Part shown: positions 25,051-33,315 of the stretch, in pieces | Layout of the letters: each line of letters begins with the position of its first letter | How positions within the stretch are numbered: the first letter of the stretch is position 1 | Source of the DNA: Acidimicrobiales bacterium | GTDB taxonomy: Bacteria > Actinomycetota > Acidimicrobiia > Acidimicrobiales > Palsa-688 | Reading direction: 5' to 3' | Length of the DNA: 64,000 bases | Assembly: GCA_036378675.1 (NCBI GenBank) | Contig: DASUWA010000046.1 | Coordinates: 1 to 64,000 of the forward strand | The notes under the pieces: generated by a model | The model's database searches: none | What the model saw: only the letters and a program-made list of their open reading frames with translations | Told to the model about the DNA's origin: nothing | Program-made: the position numbers and the translations under genes

Positions 25051-26586
25051 ATGCCGAAGCCTTGGGATGCACGTAACGACCGGCGGGCCGCCGGGTTGCT
25101 CGCGGCCGCCGGTTCACGCGCGAAGGCTGGGCGGGTGCTCGTTGCCGCAGCCGTCGTCGCCGGCCTCGGCCTTGCGGGGTGCGGCCTCAGGGTCCCCAAC
25201 GCCCAGGAGCGCTCAGCGATGGACGCCGCGCTCGGGAAGGGTGGCGGTCAGTCTGGATTCGGCGGCGGCTCCGGAGGGCTGTCCGCAAATGGCACCGCCT
25301 CCGGCGAGAACGGCTCCGTCACCGCCGGCCCATCGACGACTCTCGGTTCTTCCGGCCCGGGGGGATCGGGCGGGCCCGGGCTCGCGGTGGGCTCCGCGGC
25401 CAACGCCGGTGGGGCGGGCGGCGCGGGAAGTGCGGCGCCAGCGGGAGGAAACGGTGGGGCGACCGACGTTGGGGTGACCGCGACGAGCATCACAGTGGGC
25501 AATATCTCCGACCTGGGCGGACCGGTCCCCGGCCTGTTCCAGGGCGGTCCGTACGGGACTCAGGCGTACTTCAACTACGTGAACAGCCAGGGCGGCGTCT
25601 ACGGGCGGCAGCTCAAGCTGGTCACTTCCGATGACGGGCTTCAATGCAGCCAGAACGAGGCTGACTACCAGAACCTGGTCGGCGGCGTCTTCGGTTTCGT
25701 GGGCAGCTGGTCACTCGACGACAACTGCGGCGCCCAGATCATGTCCGGCCATTCCAACGTGCCGATGGTGCAGACGTACCTGAATCCGCAGATGGCCGGT
25801 CTTCCGAATGCATATTCGATGGCGCCCTACGACCAGCAGTTCTATCTGGGGCCGTACCTGTATCTGAAACAGAAGTACCCGGACGCGATCACGTCGGTTG
25901 GAACGATCGTCGGTAACCAGGCGGCCGCGGTCGCGGCCTGGCAGCATCTGAAGGCTGCGATCCAGACCATCGGCTATCAGATCCAGTACGAAGACGACTT
26001 CCCCCCGGCCCAGTCCAACTTCAGCGCCGACGTTCTCCGGATGAAGTCGCAGAACATCAAGATGGTCATTCTCTCGTCGGTGAACGCCCCGGACGCGGCC
26101 ATCTTCTCTCAGGAAGCAGCGCAGCAGGGATACAAGCCGGAGGTATGGGTCTGCGTCGTCTGCTATTCGGGCGGATACATCCAGAACGGAGGAGGAGCGT
26201 CTGCGACCCAAGGCCAGTACGAATATCTGGCGACCGCGGCTTTCCTCAACGACCCCACCGTCCCTGAAGTCGCCACCTACTTGCACTGGATGCATACCGC
26301 ATTTCCCGGCTTCCAGCCCGATCTGTTCTCCACCTACTCGTGGGCGAACGCTGCTTTGTTCGTCCACATCCTCCAGCAGGTCGGTCCGCACTTGACTCAG
26401 AAGGCGGTGCTCGCGGCGCTGGCAGCGACCTCCACTTACAACGACAACGGCATGACGACCACCGCGAACATCAGCGCTAAGAAACCGTCCAACTGCTACA
26501 ACCTGTTCCAGATCCAAGGCGGCCAGTACGTGAAGATGGACGACCCACCGACCGGCTTCCGCTGCGACGGCTACTTCGCAGGCTGA
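25051..26586 (+). CDS. ABC transporter substrate-binding lipoprotein, branched-chain amino acid type
   Basis: 511 residues from ATG 25051, preceded by GGGGGGA. The N-terminus has a basic stretch, a hydrophobic segment and the lipobox LAGC with Cys44, so it should be a lipoprotein on the outer face of the membrane. Residues 70-155 form a Gly/Ser/Ala-rich flexible linker. The periplasmic-binding fold (LivJ type) follows: ITVGNISDLGGPVPGLFQGG, YFNYVNSQGGVYGRQLKLV. Members bind amino acids, amides, aromatic acids or other small molecules; the ligand is unknown here. It is the first gene of the importer operon. Confidence 0.9.
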   Translation: MPKPWDARNDRRAAGLLAAAGSRAKAGRVLVAAAVVAGLGLAGCGLRVPNAQERSAMDAALGKGGGQSGFGGGSGGLSANGTASGENGSVTAGPSTTLGSSGPGGSGGPGLAVGSAANAGGAGGAGSAAPAGGNGGATDVGVTATSITVGNISDLGGPVPGLFQGGPYGTQAYFNYVNSQGGVYGRQLKLVTSDDGLQCSQNEADYQNLVGGVFGFVGSWSLDDNCGAQIMSGHSNVPMVQTYLNPQMAGLPNAYSMAPYDQQFYLGPYLYLKQKYPDAITSVGTIVGNQAAAVAAWQHLKAAIQTIGYQIQYEDDFPPAQSNFSADVLRMKSQNIKMVILSSVNAPDAAIFSQEAAQQGYKPEVWVCVVCYSGGYIQNGGGASATQGQYEYLATAAFLNDPTVPEVATYLHWMHTAFPGFQPDLFSTYSWANAALFVHILQQVGPHLTQKAVLAALAATSTYNDNGMTTTANISAKKPSNCYNLFQIQGGQYVKMDDPPTGFRCDGYFAG

Positions 26587-26591
26587 TCGCG

Positions 26592-28472
26592 ATGAACCAG
26601 ATCTTCACCTTCGGCATAGAGGGCTTGGTTTACGGGTGTCTGTATTCACTCGCGGCATCGGGTCTGGTTGTGACCTATGTGACGTCCGGCGTGTTCAACT
26701 TCGCCCAAGGGGCGATGGGCATGTTCATGACCTTCACTTACTGGCAGCTCGCAGTCGCCTGGCACGTTCCTATGGTTCTGTCTTTGTTGCTCGTGCTGTT
26801 CGTGATCGCGCCCTTTGGAGGCTTGCTCGTCGAGAGGATCGCCATCCGACCTCTTTACGGAGCTTCCTTGGGTCTCAGCCTCGTGGTGACACTCGGGCTC
26901 CTGCTCGGCATCCTTGGCGCGGCGGACGCGCTTTGGTCGACGCAGGTGACCCGCCGTCTGCCCGATCTCCTCGGAACCGGAACAGTGCACCTGTTCGGCG
27001 TCGCGGTCACCTACTTCGAGCTCTTTGTCTTCGCCGCATCCATCTTCGTCGCGGTGGCTTGGTTCGTCTTCAACCGGACGCGGGTAGGCCTCACCATGCG
27101 CGCAGTGGTCGACGACAAGGACCTCACCGCCCGCGCCGGCGCCAACCCGGTGAGAAGCGCGCAGCTCAGCTGGGCACTCGGAGCATCCCTGGCGGCTCTC
27201 GCCGGGATCCTCATCGCCCCGCTTCAATATCTTGACCAGTTCAACCTCACGTTCCTGGTCATTACGGGGTACGCCGCCGCCGTCGTCGGCCGGATGAAAA
27301 GCCTCCCCCTGACCGTCGCCGGCGCGATGCTTCTGGGCCTCATCCAGTCGTACGCGGTGGGATACCTGCCCCCCACTCTGCTGTCGAACCTGAATCCTGT
27401 CCTCCCCATGATCGTTCTGTTCCTGGCGTTGCTCCTATTGCGCCAGGACCGCCTCCAGACCGCACGGCCAGCTGCTACCCGGAAGCGGACTGACATGGGT
27501 CTCTGGCCGTCGATTGCCCTGGGCGTCGGCTTCGTCGGCGTGACGATCGTCCTGTCCAACGTGCTTTCGGCCGGATCTCTTCTCAACTACGGAGAGGGCG
27601 TAGTTGTTGGCGTGGTCCTGCTCTCGCTGGTTCTCCTTACTGGCTACGGCGGTCAGGTTTCGCTCTGCCAGATGACGCTGGCCGGGTTCGGCGCCTTCGC
27701 CATGGGAAATGTCTTCGGTGGAGATTCGGTGTTCGGGCTGCTCGCCGCCGCGGCGTTACCGGCATCGGTGGGCGCGCTTCTCGCTTTCGTGGCACTTCGG
27801 TTGCGCGGCCTCTACCTCGCACTCGCGACTCTCTCCTTCGCGTACGCGATGGACTCGCTCTTCTTCAACAAGGTCCTCGGTTACGGTGGCATCCTCGATG
27901 TCGGCCGGGTATGGCAGAAGTCCCAAAAAGGTTTCCTCATCGAGGTCTCGGTGATCTTCGCGGCGCTAGCTGTCGGTGTCCTTGCACTCAAACGCGGGTC
28001 GTTCGGGCGGCGCCTGGCCGCGCTGAACGACAGCGAGGCGGCGTCTGCCGCGATCGGCATGAACCTGACCGCGACCAAGCTCGCGGTCTTCACGCTCGCA
28101 GCGGCGATCGCCGGCATCGGCGGTGCTCTCTACGGGGGCTGGCAGAAAGAGGTTGGGCCAAGCGACTTTATCGGGCTCGTCAGCCTTTTGCTTCTGTTGC
28201 TGATCACCCTCGCAGGCATCAACACCGTTGGCGGGGCGTTCGCCGCGGCGATGTTCTACGCCTTCTCGCCCGAAATCGCCAAGTACGTTCATATCCCGGA
28301 GTTCCAGCTTCTGCTTGTCGGCGTCGGCGCCGTCTTCGTGGGGCTCAACCCCGGAGGATTCGCCGGCCAGATAGGCATCGCCTGGGACCGCATACGGTTA
28401 CTGGGCGCACGCCGGCCGGCGAGTGTCGCCGAGATGCCCGAGGCAGGGGAGGGACGACTTGTCTTCGACTGA
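26592..28472 (+). CDS. Fused LivH-LivM permease of branched-chain-type ABC importer
   Basis: 626 residues from ATG 26592, 5 bp after the binding-protein gene. Residues 1-290 are a LivH domain (GLVYGCLYSLAASGLVVTY, FNFAQGAMGM). After a short basic cytoplasmic stretch (RQDRLQTARPAATRKR), a LivM domain follows (LLTGYGGQVSLCQMTLAGFGAFA). About 16-18 membrane segments are expected. The EAA-like loop appears as ALNDSEAASAAIGMNLTATKL in the second half. A single-chain permease replaces the usual LivH/LivM heterodimer; this arrangement is frequent in acidimicrobia. Confidence 0.9.
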   Translation: MNQIFTFGIEGLVYGCLYSLAASGLVVTYVTSGVFNFAQGAMGMFMTFTYWQLAVAWHVPMVLSLLLVLFVIAPFGGLLVERIAIRPLYGASLGLSLVVTLGLLLGILGAADALWSTQVTRRLPDLLGTGTVHLFGVAVTYFELFVFAASIFVAVAWFVFNRTRVGLTMRAVVDDKDLTARAGANPVRSAQLSWALGASLAALAGILIAPLQYLDQFNLTFLVITGYAAAVVGRMKSLPLTVAGAMLLGLIQSYAVGYLPPTLLSNLNPVLPMIVLFLALLLLRQDRLQTARPAATRKRTDMGLWPSIALGVGFVGVTIVLSNVLSAGSLLNYGEGVVVGVVLLSLVLLTGYGGQVSLCQMTLAGFGAFAMGNVFGGDSVFGLLAAAALPASVGALLAFVALRLRGLYLALATLSFAYAMDSLFFNKVLGYGGILDVGRVWQKSQKGFLIEVSVIFAALAVGVLALKRGSFGRRLAALNDSEAASAAIGMNLTATKLAVFTLAAAIAGIGGALYGGWQKEVGPSDFIGLVSLLLLLLITLAGINTVGGAFAAAMFYAFSPEIAKYVHIPEFQLLLVGVGAVFVGLNPGGFAGQIGIAWDRIRLLGARRPASVAEMPEAGEGRLVFD

Positions 28473-29250
28473 CCTCACCCACCCTGACCGTCGCGACATC
28501 GACCGGGAGACCGACGTCGGGCGACCGACAGATTCCGACCCGGCCGAGCCAGCCCTCGAGGTCATCGGCCTTCGCGCCGGCTACGGACGCGTCGAGGTCC
28601 TTCACGGAGTGAACCTGACCGTTCCCCGGGGCTCTGTGCTCGCGTTGATGGGCCCCAACGGCGCGGGCAAGACGACGCTCCTCAACGTCGCTTCCGGATT
28701 CGTAAGGCCGACTGCCGGGTGCGTCCACGTGTCCGGGCTCCACGTGAACGGAGTCGCCCCGTACGTGTTCGCCAAGGCGGGGGTATGCAGCATCCCCGAA
28801 GGCCGCGGCACGTTCCCGAACCTGACGGTTCGGGAGAACCTCAGGGTGTTCAGCCACGCCGGCACGGCCACTATGGACTGGATCGAGCATTCCGCGTACA
28901 CGACGTTCCCAAGGCTGGCCGAGAGGAGCAACCAGCTCGCCGGCACCTTGTCGGGCGGAGAGCGGCAAATGCTGTCGATGTGCAGAGCGTTCGTGTCCGA
29001 GCCTGCATTGCTGCTCCTGGACGAAATCTCGATGGGCTTGGCACCCATAATCGTGTCCGAGCTCTACGAGAAGGTCGCCGACCTTGCACGATCGGGCATA
29101 GCGATACTTCTCGTCGAGCAGTTCGCGGCGGCCGCCATGAAGGTGGCGGACTACGCCGCAGTCATGCGGCAAGGACGGATCGAGGTGTTCGGCGAGCCTG
29201 CCGACGTCGCGGGAGCCTTGACCGAGGCATACCTGGGGGTGGCCGGATGA
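28459..29250 (+). CDS. ABC transporter ATP-binding protein, LivF type
   Basis: 263 residues from TTG 28459; the Shine-Dalgarno AGGGGAGGGA just upstream selects it, giving a 14-nt overlap with the permease gene. A polar 30-residue leader precedes the ATPase. Walker A is GPNGAGKTT, the signature is LSGGERQM, Walker B is LLLLDEISMG and the H-loop is lost in favour of LLVEQFA, as in LivF. It would energise uptake through the fused permease with the LivG-type ATPase at 31255. Confidence 0.9.
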   Translation: MSSTDLTHPDRRDIDRETDVGRPTDSDPAEPALEVIGLRAGYGRVEVLHGVNLTVPRGSVLALMGPNGAGKTTLLNVASGFVRPTAGCVHVSGLHVNGVAPYVFAKAGVCSIPEGRGTFPNLTVRENLRVFSHAGTATMDWIEHSAYTTFPRLAERSNQLAGTLSGGERQMLSMCRAFVSEPALLLLDEISMGLAPIIVSELYEKVADLARSGIAILLVEQFAAAAMKVADYAAVMRQGRIEVFGEPADVAGALTEAYLGVAG

Positions 29251-30674
29251 CCCATCACGTCAGGCGGATCGCTCCCGCGGCGAAGCTGCGCAGACTTGCG
29301 ACCGCATCGATCGCAGGGGCGCTCGCCGTCGGTGCTGCCGGTTTCATCGGTGCCGGAGGGCCCGCGTTCGGTCAAACGAGCCCTGGGGCCGGTTCAGCGG
29401 TGCTCAGCTACCTGGTGAGCGTCCAGGCACCGATCCTGCAGATAACCGAGGACGAGCCGAACGCCACCTTCCACCCGGAAGGCGAAGGCGACTGGGGTTA
29501 CAGCTTCGCCTCACTGGATCCTGCAGGGCAGCATGCACTCGCGTCGGTCGTCTGGCCAGGCGCTGCGGCGGGCAACGCGGGAACACTCGTCGAGGTACTG
29601 ACCGGCAACAGCAGCCTTACAGCACTCAACGACCCGGTCCGCGCCGAAGCGACGAGTGGGACACCCCAGACCCAGCAGAACACGAGCGCGCCCACCGGCA
29701 CCACGATGTCCGCCACGGTGCAGCCGCCGGTACCGGGCGACCAGTACGCCGCGGCGAACTCGTCTCTCGGCGGCGGCGGGCTCGGGGCCGCCGGGACGGT
29801 TGGAGCTTCGACGTCGGCGAGCACGATTCACTTCGACTCCTCGACCGGAGCTCTGACGGCGACCGCCCAGTCGGCGGCGTCAGGAATCAGCATCGACGGT
29901 GGTCTGATCACGATCGGTTCGCTTACCTCTAGCGCGCAGGGGACTTCCGACAACGGAGCGCAACCCCAAATGACCGGATCCACTCTTATCCACAACATGA
30001 CCATCGCTGGTCAAAGCGCCTATGTCGACGGGTCAGGAGTGCACCTAGGCCAACCCGGAAGCCCCGCTGCGCCCCCGGTACAAGATGCGGTGAACTCGGC
30101 GCTTCAGCAGGCCGGTATGCAGATCTACTCGACCGTTCCGTCGAAGGTGACCATCGGCCAGGTCGACTATTTCGACGCTTCCTCCCTTCTCTTCTACTGG
30201 GCGCCGCCGGGCGATTCGAGTCACAACAGCTTTACTGCGAGCGTCGGCGGTGCCGCGGTGTCGATGACAGCCGCATCGAGCGCCTTCCAGGGCGGTCTTT
30301 CGAGTGCGAACGCGAGCTCTGACAACACAGGCTCATTCACCCCAGCAGCAACACCGGCTACCTCGCCTGACACCGGAACGGCCGCGGCACCGCAGCTCTC
30401 GTTGCCGACGAACGCCACGCCGGCGCTCAGCTCGCAGCCTCAGATCGCGCCCCCGACCCGGTCGCAGGTGAACCCGCCCACCGCCACCCTTGCTTCGGCG
30501 TCGCTACCGGGTGGCCTCGGTGTGGGATGGATCATTCTCATTGCATTGGCGGGGTTGCTGGGGGCGGTCGGTCTGACCAGGGTGCCCGCTCTGATGGCGT
30601 CATCGACCGCTGCCGGTGCCGCGGGATGCCCGAATCCAAGACGCCTCAGAGACGGTGGAGGGAGTTCTCCATGA
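29247..30674 (+). CDS. Secreted Ser/Thr/Ala-rich membrane-anchored protein of unknown function
   Basis: 475 residues starting with ATG in an ATGA overlap with livF. It has a signal peptide (basic start, LATASIAGALAVGAAGFIG, cleavage probably near AFGQT), a long Ser/Thr/Gly/Ala-rich extracellular part with few charged residues, a Pro/Ser/Thr-rich stalk (about 385-430) and a C-terminal membrane segment GVGWIILIALAGLLGAVGL followed by a short tail ending in basic residues. No domain is recognised. Its tight coupling inside the importer operon suggests an accessory role in ligand capture at the cell surface; that is inference. Confidence 0.72.
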   Translation: MTHHVRRIAPAAKLRRLATASIAGALAVGAAGFIGAGGPAFGQTSPGAGSAVLSYLVSVQAPILQITEDEPNATFHPEGEGDWGYSFASLDPAGQHALASVVWPGAAAGNAGTLVEVLTGNSSLTALNDPVRAEATSGTPQTQQNTSAPTGTTMSATVQPPVPGDQYAAANSSLGGGGLGAAGTVGASTSASTIHFDSSTGALTATAQSAASGISIDGGLITIGSLTSSAQGTSDNGAQPQMTGSTLIHNMTIAGQSAYVDGSGVHLGQPGSPAAPPVQDAVNSALQQAGMQIYSTVPSKVTIGQVDYFDASSLLFYWAPPGDSSHNSFTASVGGAAVSMTAASSAFQGGLSSANASSDNTGSFTPAATPATSPDTGTAAAPQLSLPTNATPALSSQPQIAPPTRSQVNPPTATLASASLPGGLGVGWIILIALAGLLGAVGLTRVPALMASSTAAGAAGCPNPRRLRDGGGSSP

Positions 30675-31258
30675 CTGCGATAGCAACCGAAGCACCGAGG
30701 GAGCGCGAGGCCCGGCTGCTCAAGGTGCTCGGGCGGGCTGGCAGGTTCCGCCTGAACGGCGAGCAGTGGCTGTTCGCGGTGGGCGCGGCGCTTGTTCTCG
30801 CCGGGCTTGCGTGCATCCTCGTGGCGTGGATCGGGACGTCGAGAACCGTCCTGGTGGCGGGCCAGATCCCCTACCTCGTCTCCGGAGGCCTGACCGGTCT
30901 GGGACTGATCTTCCTGGGCGGCTTCCTCTATTTCGGGCACTGGCAGGCGGTGATGGTCAAAGAGAACCGCGCGCGAAGCGACGTCGATCGTGAGAACCTG
31001 ACTCTTTTGCGGGAAAGCATCGAGGAGCTCACTGCGGCGATCCGCGCCGGACTGACTCCGTCTAATGGGGCAGCCGTCGCGGATGTCCGAACCCCGGTCG
31101 CGACCGGTCTGGTTGCGACCGCGAACGGATCGATGATGCACCGGCCGAACTGCGTCGCCGTCGTGGGCAAGGACGGTGTCAGAACGGTGACGGAGGCCGA
31201 TGGGCTCAAGGCGTGCGGGATCTGCCGCCCGCTCGAGCAAGACGCGATGTTCCAGTGA
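30671..31258 (+). CDS. Two-TM membrane protein with C-terminal Cys cluster (Ada-like)
   Basis: 195 residues from ATG 30671 (ATGA overlap with the previous gene, GGAG upstream). Two membrane helices (about 34-54 and 66-88) are followed by a charged helix (92-127) that may be a coiled coil. A small C-terminal module then carries MHRPNC (Cys161), KACGICRP (Cys182, Cys185). The pattern resembles the metal-binding motif of Ada-type domains (C-x20-C-x2-C). Function unknown; it is embedded between the two ATPase genes of the importer and coupled to both neighbours. Confidence 0.7.
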   Translation: MTAIATEAPREREARLLKVLGRAGRFRLNGEQWLFAVGAALVLAGLACILVAWIGTSRTVLVAGQIPYLVSGGLTGLGLIFLGGFLYFGHWQAVMVKENRARSDVDRENLTLLRESIEELTAAIRAGLTPSNGAAVADVRTPVATGLVATANGSMMHRPNCVAVVGKDGVRTVTEADGLKACGICRPLEQDAMFQ

Positions 31259-32007
31259 CGCTTCTGGAGGTCAGAGACGTCGACGTGCACTTCGGCGGCG
31301 TCAAGGCGTTGCAGGGCGTGAGCCTTGCAGCCGAGGAGGGCACCGTCACCGGCCTGATCGGACCCAACGGCGCGGGCAAGACCACGCTCTTCAACGTCAT
31401 TTGTGGCCTACAGGAGGCCGACCGGGGGCAGGTCCTGCTCGGCGGCCAGGACATCGGGACCAGGCGGGCCTACCAGCGCGCCCGTCTCGGTATCGCACGG
31501 ACATTTCAACGCCTGGAAGTGTTCGGTTCCCTCACCGCACGTGACAACATCCTCGTCGCCGCCGAGGTGCACCGCTCCTGGACGCGGACGCGCTATGACC
31601 CGAAGGAAGTAGCCGAGCAGATCCTCGAACGGGTGGGCATTCGCAACGTCGCCGACGAGCAAGTCGACTCTCTTCCGACCGGGCTCGCCCGGCTCGTTGA
31701 GCTCGGACGAGCTTTGGCGACGCAACCCAGGCTTCTTCTTCTCGACGAACCGTCGTCCGGTTTGGACGAGTCGGAGTCCGAGGACTTCGGTCGGCTCCTT
31801 CGCGATCTTGCGTCCGAGGGTCTCGGCGTCCTTCTCGTGGAGCACGACATAGATCTGGTCATGTCGGTCTGCTCGACGATTCATGTCCTGGATTTCGGTT
31901 CAATACTTGCGGTGGGAAGCCCCGGCCAGGTCCAGGCCGACGAACGGGTGAAGGCGGCCTATCTGGGGGTGGAAGCCGGCGTCGAGCTGCCCGCGGCCGG
32001 GGCGTAG
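31255..32007 (+). CDS. ABC transporter ATP-binding protein, LivG type
   Basis: 250 residues from GTG 31255, overlapping the previous stop as GTGA. Walker A is GPNGAGKTT, the Q-loop follows in ARTFQRLEVFGSLTA, the signature is degenerate (LPTGLARLVE, as often in LivG), Walker B is LLLLDEPSSGLD and the H-loop LLVEHD is present. It is the last gene of the importer operon that starts at 25051. Confidence 0.9.
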   Translation: MTLLEVRDVDVHFGGVKALQGVSLAAEEGTVTGLIGPNGAGKTTLFNVICGLQEADRGQVLLGGQDIGTRRAYQRARLGIARTFQRLEVFGSLTARDNILVAAEVHRSWTRTRYDPKEVAEQILERVGIRNVADEQVDSLPTGLARLVELGRALATQPRLLLLDEPSSGLDESESEDFGRLLRDLASEGLGVLLVEHDIDLVMSVCSTIHVLDFGSILAVGSPGQVQADERVKAAYLGVEAGVELPAAGA

Positions 32008-32057
32008 CACTCGCGTCTCCGACTCCTCGCCCGTCCGAGCGAGCCAGTGTTATCCTC

Positions 32058-32071
32058 TATAACGCGTTCTA
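32058..32071. promoter_or_regulatory. KstR-like operator, perfect match, upstream of FMN oxidoreductase
   Basis: TATAACGCGTTCTA matches all eight fixed bases of the mycobacterial KstR consensus tnnAACnnGTTnnA. It ends 16 nt before the GTG start at 32088 and just before the GGGAGGAG ribosome binding site, so bound repressor would sit on the promoter or transcription start. Confidence 0.75.
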
Positions 32072-32087
32072 ATTTTGGGAGGAGCCG

Positions 32088-33230
32088 GTGAAGACCGAGA
32101 TTTGCGAGATGCTCGGGATCGAGTTCCCGATCTTCGCGTTCACCCATTGCCGCGACGTGGCCGCGGCGGTCAGCCGGGCAGGCGGGATGGGCGTTCTTGG
32201 CGCGCTCGCGTTCTCGCCGGAGCAGCTGGAGATCGAGCTGTCGTGGATCGACGAGCACTGCGGGGGCAAGCCGTACGGGGTCGACGTGGTCATGCCGGTC
32301 AAGAGCGCCGACCGGGAGGCCGGCCTGCACGACGAACGCCAGCTTGCCGATCAGCTGCGGGGAATGATCAGCCAGGCGCACTGGGATTACGTCGAGAAGA
32401 TCCTCGCCGACCACGGAGTCCCGCCCCTGCCGGAGGAGCAGGACTCAGGTTCCGCCGGTGACCCGCTCAGCTCGGGAGTGCTCGGTTGGACCGAGGCGAC
32501 GGGAACGCCGCTGATCGACGTTGCGCTGGCCCACCCGATCTCCCTGCTGGCCAGCGCGCTCGGACCCCCTCCGAAGGAAGCCATCGACCGCGCTCACGAC
32601 CAGGGAGTCAAGGTCGCCGCCCTCATAGGCCGCGTCGAGCAGGCGGTCCGGGACGTTCAGAAAGGCGTGGACATCATCATCGCCCAGGGGTACGAAGCGG
32701 GCGGTCACACCGGAGAAGTGGCGAGCATGGTTCTCGTCCCTGACGTCGTCGACGCGGTCGCGCCCGTGCCCGTTCTGGCCGCTGGAGGCATCGCCACGGG
32801 CCGGCAGATGGCCGCGGCGATGGCCCTCGGCGCCCAGGGCGTGTGGACCGGCTCGATCTGGCTGACAGTCACCGAGGCAAACACCAGCGACATCGCTCTC
32901 GACAAACTCCTCGCAGCAACCTCGAGCGACACGGTCCGGTCGCGCGCCCTCACCGGAAAGCCAGCCCGTCAGCTCCGCACCGCCTGGACCGAGGCCTGGG
33001 AGGCGCCCGAGTCGCCCGGCACGCTGCCGATGCCGCTTCAGTTCATTCTGAACAACTACGCCATGCGCAGAATTCAGCGTTCCGGCAATCGGGAACTGAC
33101 GGGCATGCCGGTCGGCCAGGTGGTCAGCCGGATGAACAACGTCCGACCCAGCAAGGACCTGATCTACGACATCATCGAGGAGTACATCGACACGATGAAC
33201 CGGCTGTCAACAACTGTTGACGCCGGCTAA
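32088..33230 (+). CDS. FMN-dependent nitronate monooxygenase/2-nitropropane dioxygenase-family oxidoreductase
   Basis: 380 residues from GTG 32088, preceded by GGGAGGAG. It is a TIM-barrel flavoprotein of the NPD family: LGIEFPIFAFTHCRDVAAAVSRAGGMGVLGA at the N-terminus, QGYEAGGHTGE, PVLAAGGIATGRQMAAAMALGAQGVWTGS (FMN phosphate site). Actinobacterial members include IpdC of the steroid-ring degradation pathway. The KstR-like operator upstream supports a sterol or lipid role, but which reaction is unknown. It is convergent with the M20 gene across a 70-bp repeat element. Confidence 0.85.
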   Translation: MKTEICEMLGIEFPIFAFTHCRDVAAAVSRAGGMGVLGALAFSPEQLEIELSWIDEHCGGKPYGVDVVMPVKSADREAGLHDERQLADQLRGMISQAHWDYVEKILADHGVPPLPEEQDSGSAGDPLSSGVLGWTEATGTPLIDVALAHPISLLASALGPPPKEAIDRAHDQGVKVAALIGRVEQAVRDVQKGVDIIIAQGYEAGGHTGEVASMVLVPDVVDAVAPVPVLAAGGIATGRQMAAAMALGAQGVWTGSIWLTVTEANTSDIALDKLLAATSSDTVRSRALTGKPARQLRTAWTEAWEAPESPGTLPMPLQFILNNYAMRRIQRSGNRELTGMPVGQVVSRMNNVRPSKDLIYDIIEEYIDTMNRLSTTVDAG

Positions 33231-33246
33231 GCGGGCCAGGCCCGTG

Positions 33247-33315
33247 CGACGGCCAGGCGTGGGGTTGGGGTCCCCACGCTCTGGAGGAGGATGGGCTTTG
33301 GGGCCCCATCCGGGG
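33247..33315. repeat. Double-hairpin intergenic repeat, copy at convergent junction 1
   Basis: The stretch contains a first hairpin (CGTGGGG at 33258-33264 with CCCCACG at 33272-33278, loop TTGGGGT), a linker CTCTGGAGGA, and a second hairpin (GGATGGG at 33289-33295 with CCCATCC at 33305-33311). The same arrangement occurs twice in tandem at 62932-63071. It fills the gap between two convergent genes, so a bidirectional terminator or REP-like role is plausible; there is no T-run. Confidence 0.75.
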
